Shown in pieces: positions 50,077 through 53,995 of a DNA stretch of 53,995 bases (the stretch's first letter is position 1; each line of letters opens with the position of its first letter). The DNA is from Chrysochromulina parva (taxonomy: Eukaryota > Haptophyta > Prymnesiales > Chrysochromulinaceae): positions 1-53,995 of the forward strand of contig PJAB01000042.1 in NCBI GenBank assembly GCA_002887195.1, given 5' to 3'. The translations under genes and the position numbers were made by a program. The notes beneath the pieces are model-generated. The model was not told where the DNA came from. It did no database searches and was given only the letters and a program-made list of their open reading frames with translations.

Positions 50077-50680
50077 TCACGGCGCGACCTGCACCACGTA
50101 ATCTGCGGGCATGGGCAGCGAGCAGCAGACATGGTGAGAAGAGCACCCCGTGTGGTGGCGCCGCAATGCGCATGTGGCGCCGAGGCATGCTCCTTGTGGC
50201 CTTGCGCGTACCCTCATAGTGGAGCACGCCAGACTCCGCGTCGACAGCAAAGTGCAAGAAGTCTTCAATCTCCTCCTGCGAGAAGCGCTCGCCGTGGGTC
50301 GTCAGCAGCGTACGGATCTTGTCCGCCTCGACGTACCCTTTGTTCTCGGGGTCGAGAGTCCGGAAAGCGCGCAGCAGCTTCTCCTCCGAGTCCCGTGGGT
50401 ACTGATTTTCAAGCATGATCCTCTGCATCATGCGCTCGAAGCGCTCAAAGGCAATGAAACCGGTGGGCTCCTCCTCCTCAATTTCCGTGATCATGTCACG
50501 CAGCTCGATCTCCGTCGGGTTGATGCCCAGGTGCCGCACGATCGTACCGATCTCTCGGACGTCGCACATGCCCTTCTTTTCGGGATCGAAGAGCGCAAAA
50601 CCCTCCTTGATGGACCTGAAGATCTCGCGCTTGCGCGCAACCACTGGATCGAGGCCATCGGTCAATGCGTGCGCTGCCAT
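50077..50680 (-). CDS. EFCAB2: EF-hand protein DRC8/EFCAB2 (dynein regulatory complex)
   Basis: Exon 1 is 50680-50212 and exon 2 50102-50077; a 109-nt intron (donor GTACGC, acceptor CCCGCAG) joins HYE-DYVVQVAP, giving 164 residues (human EFCAB2 about 162). Signatures: FALFDPEKKGMCDVREIGTI, LGINPTEIELRDMITEIEEE, EPTGFIAFERFERMM, AFRTLDPENKGYVEADKIRT, GERFSQEEIEDFL. DRC8 belongs to the nexin-dynein regulatory complex of the axoneme and regulates flagellar waveform. EF loops are partly degenerate, as in the family. The start ATG lies in one copy of a 22-bp tandem duplication. Confidence 0.92.
50103..50211 (-). other. Intron of DRC8/EFCAB2 (109 nt)
   Basis: GT-AG; it restores the conserved end of the EF-hand protein (Y-x-DY) by joining a 26-nt last exon. 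Confidence 0.85.
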
Positions 50681-50696
50681 CGGTCAATGCGTGCGC
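50653..50696 (-). repeat. 22-bp tandem duplication at the DRC8 start codon
   Basis: Two copies of gccatcggtcaatgcgtgcg plus two bases lie head to tail. The start ATG used is created within this duplication. Confidence 0.93.
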
Positions 50697-50780
50697 AGCC
50701 AGGGTTCCTTGACGGCCACAGGGCGTTTGCGAAGACTGCGAACTGCTCGCCGCGCTGTACCGAGCGGTTTCTTCCCTCAT

Positions 50781-50808
50781 CAAGTCAAGTCTAGTCAAGT
50801 CTAGTCAT
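50781..50808 (+). repeat. AAGTC repeat before the DRC8 gene
   Basis: caagtcaagtctagtcaagt and a further copy, 101 bp upstream of the DRC8 ATG (minus strand) and just beyond the end of the next gene. Confidence 0.55.
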
Positions 50809-50826
50809 AGCTACACTCAACACTGT

Positions 50827-51648
50827 TCATTCCGCATCTGCTATCCGCGCCAGCGCCCTAAGGTCCTGCATGCGCTCCGCGATCTCGCCGGTGATCCTGG
50901 CCTCGTGCTCGTGGGCGCGCCCGAGGCCCCGCATCCGGTCCAAGAATTCGTGCCGCTCGGCGATCTCGTCCTCGATCTGCTGCTTGAGCGACCTGGGCGG
51001 CGGCGGCGCCTCGGGTGGCGGCTGACTGCTGCGCTTCTCGGCAAGGATCTCCTGGGGCGTCTTGCCGTTGAACTGGTTGCGGAGCGCGAGCTCATCCTTG
51101 CGCGCATCGGAGGACTGTGTCGGCCGGCCTGGTGGCGCCATCGGCCGCTCGAAGTTGTTTTGCGCGTACCGTATCTCCTCCTCGGAGCGCCGGTGCGGCA
51201 GGCACTCGACAGGGGCTGGCCGCTCGCCGTACACGCGCTGACCCACCTTGGGCACGCGCACGGCGCGCTCCGAAATCGTCGTGTAGCCGGCCGCCGTTTT
51301 CTTGGCGAGCTCGTGCTGCTCCAGCGGGTCGAGCGGCACAAGGCCCATCGCGGCGGCCTCTTCGGCGCGCGCCTTGAGCTTGACCTGATTCGTTTTCGAG
51401 TACTTGTTGCCAACGCTCTTGCCGGGGTCTTCGCCATTGAGCCGCGCCATCGCGCGCAGCATCGCAGCTTCCTCCTTGTCCACAAAAGTGCTCCGCAGCG
51501 CTGGCGTGTTGCTCTTCTCCGGCAGTTGGTCAGCCACGGTCGCCGTGGCGCTCAGTCCCGAGCGAGTGGACGCCGTCGCACGCGCCGGCGGCGCCGTGTG
51601 CTGCGCGCCGCCGCCCACCAGCGGCTTGAAGCCCGAGTAAGGCGGCAT
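50827..51648 (-). CDS. Possible UPF0193 (EVG1) family protein
   Basis: 273 residues, MPPYSGFKPLVGGGAQ..., ending ...LRALARIADAE. The central and late parts (EEAAMLRAMARLNGEDP, RRSEEEIRYAQNNFERPM, DARKDELALRNQFNGKT) resemble the UPF0193/C22orf23 (EVG1) group in the spacing of an Arg-rich (R-x-x-E-E-I) helix, a F-x-R-P turn and an E-K-x-x-L-x-x-x-F segment. The chain is polar, without signal or membrane segment. EVG1 proteins are found in ciliated organisms. The match is by eye and moderate. It lies 101 bp or more upstream of DRC8 in the same orientation. Confidence 0.62.
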   Translation of the reverse strand: MPPYSGFKPLVGGGAQHTAPPARATASTRSGLSATATVADQLPEKSNTPALRSTFVDKEEAAMLRAMARLNGEDPGKSVGNKYSKTNQVKLKARAEEAAAMGLVPLDPLEQHELAKKTAAGYTTISERAVRVPKVGQRVYGERPAPVECLPHRRSEEEIRYAQNNFERPMAPPGRPTQSSDARKDELALRNQFNGKTPQEILAEKRSSQPPPEAPPPPRSLKQQIEDEIAERHEFLDRMRGLGRAHEHEARITGEIAERMQDLRALARIADAE

Positions 51649-51737
51649 CCGACCGTTTGTGAACGTTTAACCTGTGTTAACACGTCAGAAGCGACAACCA
51701 TAGTGTGAAATTTCGTCTGGCGATCTTGCGGGAATAA

Positions 51738-52797
51738 ATGCCGATAGGTTCGTCAACAACAACGTTGATCCCTCATTGCGGTCCCCAGTCGATTCATCGC
51801 GGCCTTGAAAGCGTTCGCGCGGAAATGGCCGTCCCGCTGCGTGCGATCGTCGCGGAGCGGCAGCTCGGTGCTCGGCAGCTCGAGCGCTCGGTGCTAGATG
51901 AGATAATTGCACGTGACGCCAGTGCCGGATGGAGCTCGGGTGACAACGAGCTGGCCAAGCTCTATTATTCACAGCTCACAGAGGCGCTCGGCAGAAGAGT
52001 GAAACTCAGGCAGCCGGCAGTCGCCACGGCCATCGTCTTCTTCCGCCGGTTCTACTCGGAGCGTTCGCTGCTTGATGCTGACCCGCTTCTGATCGCACCC
52101 ACGGCGCTGTGGGCCGCCAGCAAGGTCGAGGAGTGCCCCGTTGCAGCGAAGACGATCCTTCGGGAGCTTTCAGAGCTTGAGCAGCAGCAACCTTATGAGA
52201 CCGCACAGCTCATCGCCGCCGAGCCGATGCTGCTCGAAGCTCTGGGCTTCGCATTGCTCGTGCCGCATCCGCACGTGCCCCTCGCTCGCCTGTGCAAGCA
52301 CGCCATCACGGCGGCCGCCGAGGGTGCGGCCAACGAGCCAATGAGCGCCGACGAGCGCGAAAGCCTCGTGCACGCGGCACACGCGTTGCTCACCGACTGT
52401 TACAAGACAGACGTCGTGCTCTGGTGCCCTCCGCTCGCCCTCGCTCTCGCGTGCCTCCAGACGGTGAGCACCCACCGCCGCCATTGTTGTAGAGCCGTTC
52501 GCGCGCCCTCGCAGCCTGCGGCCACGCACTCACCTGTGAATGTACTGTGAATGCTCCTCGCCGTGTGCTCAGGCTGCGGAGCTGCTCAAGATGCCGCTGC
52601 AAGGTCTGTTGCCGACGCCCTCGGACGAGCTGCAGCGCCACGCCGAGCTCGCCACCGGCTCTCTATACGTGCTCTTCGAGCGCTGTGCGCGCTTGCAGAC
52701 TAGGGAAGCGAGCGCCACGCGCGAGCGCCTTGACGAGCACTGGAGACCGCGCCGGCCGTGGACTCCACCGCAATTCACGCAACCGATGGCCGAGTGA
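51738..52797 (+). CDS. CCNC: Cyclin C (Mediator kinase module), two exons
   Basis: Exons 51738-52463 and 52573-52797 join in phase 0 as ...LACLQT-AAELLKM, 316 residues. The first cyclin box has KLYYSQLTEALGRRVKLRQ, then AVATAIVFFRRFYSERSL, DPLLIAPTALWAASKVEE (the cyclin C signature), followed by MLLEALGFALLVPHPHVPL and, in the second fold, LLTDCYKTDVVLWCPPLALA. Cyclin C activates CDK8 and regulates RNA polymerase II transcription. The intron (52464-52572, 109 nt) has donor GTGAGC and acceptor TGCTCAG. A second in-frame ATG at 51825 (MAVPLRAIV) may be the true start, since the first 29 residues have no counterpart. Confidence 0.88.
52464..52572 (+). other. Intron of cyclin C (109 nt)
   Basis: GT-AG; removal joins the two frames in phase 0. 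Confidence 0.85.
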
Positions 52798-52953
52798 GGC
52801 GCCGTTGAGCACTTGAGGAGCTGCGGCCTATTCGCCTATAGAAGAGCCAGAGGCGTCCGCGACCGGCCCTTTAGCCGCGCAATGCAAACGCGGATCTGCC
52901 GTCTCGCACGTGCGCTATAGACGGCACGTACCGACTAACTCCTTTAAGAATAA

Positions 52954-53796
52954 ATGCCCACGTCAGCGCTACCGGTACATTGCCGAAATCCCGAAATGGC
53001 GATGGTGAGAACATTGAAGCCCACACGCCGCGGCCTGCTCGGATGCTTCGTCGCGACGGTCACGACGGCGTCCTCGCGCGCCGCGGATTCGAGCGCCGAT
53101 AGCTCCGCCAAGTTTCGGTTGTCGCTGCCACCACTGGAGCCGGACTTCAAGAGGCTCTACCTGATTAGGCACGGTGAGACGGACTGGAACCTCGAAGGGC
53201 GCATCCAGGGCCTCACAGACAAAGCCTTGAACGAGGCTGGGCTCAAGCAGGCGGTAGCGCTGTCAGACGCCCTCGCAGACGTTCCCTTGGAGCACATTGC
53301 CTCGTCGAGCCTCACGAGAGCCTCCACGACCGCTGATGTCGTGGCACGACACCACCCGAGCGCGAAACGTTCCAAGGAGAAGGCGTTCGTTGAGATGTGC
53401 TTTGGCGACTACGAGGGCATGCTGCTCAGCGAGATTGACGATGACTACAAGCAGTACTTGCGCGCGTGGCGCGGCGGCACTGACAAAGCCTTCCCGGGTG
53501 AGCGTGGCGAAAGCCCGAATGCTGTCGCACGGCGCGGCCTCGCCGGGCTCCGAGCACTGGGCCTTCTCGGAGAAGGCCCATCGGGAGGCGAGCGCCACGT
53601 GTGCGTGGTCGCTCATGGTCGCTTCAACAAGATCTTGATCGCCGCGCTGCAGGGCGACATCACGACCGCCTCCGATTTGAAGCAAGGGAATACGTGTATC
53701 AACGTGCTCGACCTCGGCCTCGATGGAAGCTGCATCGTGCGCGCGCTCGACGTGCGAGACCATCTACGCGAGCTGCAGACGACAGGCAGGTCGTGA
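52954..53796 (+). CDS. Histidine phosphatase (phosphoglycerate-mutase-like) with twin-arginine leader
   Basis: 280 residues from ATG 52954; a second ATG at 52996 would give 266. Catalytic motifs: LYLIRHGETDWN with His73, EMCFGDYEG, and VVAHGRFNKI with His221, matching the family of small cofactor-independent phosphatases and mutases. The N-terminus TLKPTRRGLLGCFVATVTTA then SSRAADSS is a twin-Arg, hydrophobic and Ala-x-Ala-like sequence, as in thylakoid-lumen (TAT) precursors; a preceding transit segment would be needed. Substrate unknown; sugar phosphates such as fructose-2,6-bisphosphate are possible. Confidence 0.88.
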   Translation: MPTSALPVHCRNPEMAMVRTLKPTRRGLLGCFVATVTTASSRAADSSADSSAKFRLSLPPLEPDFKRLYLIRHGETDWNLEGRIQGLTDKALNEAGLKQAVALSDALADVPLEHIASSSLTRASTTADVVARHHPSAKRSKEKAFVEMCFGDYEGMLLSEIDDDYKQYLRAWRGGTDKAFPGERGESPNAVARRGLAGLRALGLLGEGPSGGERHVCVVAHGRFNKILIAALQGDITTASDLKQGNTCINVLDLGLDGSCIVRALDVRDHLRELQTTGRS

Positions 53797-53894
53797 ACGC
53801 GGTGCGCCGGTGCCCCGCCCGGTTACGCGTCTTTCCACCGTCTTCGAAACAACATTGAAACAACTCCGGTTCACATAGGGTTTGTGGGGTCCCA

Positions 53895-53995
53895 TGATTT
53901 CGCAGGTGGGGGTGTGAAATCACAGGAACCTATGAATTCACACCTACCTGCGATTTCACACCCCCTGTGATTTCGCAGGCGGCACGTGTGATTTC
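53895..53995. repeat. Alternating inverted-repeat array at the right edge
   Basis: Copies of a 16-nt phrase of the type cctgtgatttcgcagg recur in both orientations (53895-53906, 53909-53926, 53947-53964, 53964-53979, 53987-53995). 53909-53926 and 53947-53964 form an 18-bp stem with one mismatch around a 20-nt loop. The array continues past the window. Confidence 0.8.

Noticed and set aside
50036..50212. Read-through C-terminus of DRC8 beyond residue 156
   Set aside because: Splicing to a 26-nt exon gives the family C-terminus and length; the read-through adds unrelated Arg-rich sequence.
6988..53995. tRNA, rRNA or transposase genes in the gaps
   Set aside because: Looked by eye for cloverleaf T-arm phrases, conserved rRNA stretches and DDE/RT motifs; none was convincing. 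A covariance search would be decisive.

Overview
The window is nuclear DNA of a eukaryote, most likely a GC-rich, intron-poor, flagellated and plastid-bearing alga. A haptophyte or a related chromalveolate would fit, but the sequence alone does not fix the lineage. The evidence is spliceosomal GT-AG introns of about 80-300 nt that restore known protein families, a U2 snRNP A' gene, a SERCA pump, a derlin, cyclin C, several flagellar-type proteins (DRC8/EFCAB2, roadblock light chain, BBOF1-like, possible EVG1-like), and a PAP/fibrillin domain typical of plastids. Genes lie on both strands with 150-900 bp between them; most are single-exon and have strong GC bias, which creates long antisense shadow ORFs. 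Many natural starts are internal ATGs, not the longest open frame.

Layout. 1-3.7 kb: a YHYH-domain secreted protein cut by the left edge (one intron), U2A', and a three-exon secreted alpha/beta hydrolase. 3.9-7 kb: a 1034-residue fusion of a cysteine-synthase-like enzyme with a fungal STR2-type cystathionine gamma-synthase. 8-12 kb: SERCA Ca2+-ATPase and derlin, both ER membrane proteins. 12.2-16.6 kb: a divergent pair, a catalytically dead trypsin-like/EGF protein and a putative DNA-repair scaffold (XRCC1-N-like, GRF, SAP-like and PBZ-like modules). 17-21.2 kb: a conserved-looking unknown, a Cys-rich secreted protein and a JMJD5/KDM8-type JmjC hydroxylase. 21.8-31.5 kb: an IQ-motif protein, an ankyrin protein, roadblock/LC7, phosducin-like 3 and a coiled-coil protein with an 80-nt intron bounded by direct repeats. 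31.9-38.7 kb: an OXA2-type insertase with TPRs, a secreted J-domain protein, an unknown and a BBOF1-like coiled-coil protein. 38.8-43.3 kb: a CapA-like phosphoesterase and a probable two-exon plastid protein joining an unknown duplicated domain to PAP/fibrillin across a tandem-repeat intron. 43.3-49.8 kb: a small membrane protein, a possible TPP1-like OB-fold protein rich in minisatellites, a putative glycosyltransferase and a methyltransferase. 50-53.8 kb: DRC8/EFCAB2, an EVG1-like protein, cyclin C and a histidine phosphatase with a twin-arginine leader. The right edge enters an alternating inverted-repeat array.

No operons, CRISPR arrays or mobile-element ORFs were seen. The most notable points are the sulfur-amino-acid enzyme fusion, the repair-type domain assembly, two introns whose ends are direct repeats of coding sequence (suggesting birth by tandem duplication), and a recurrent AAGTC-repeat motif found five times, each time within about 20-130 bp of a start codon.
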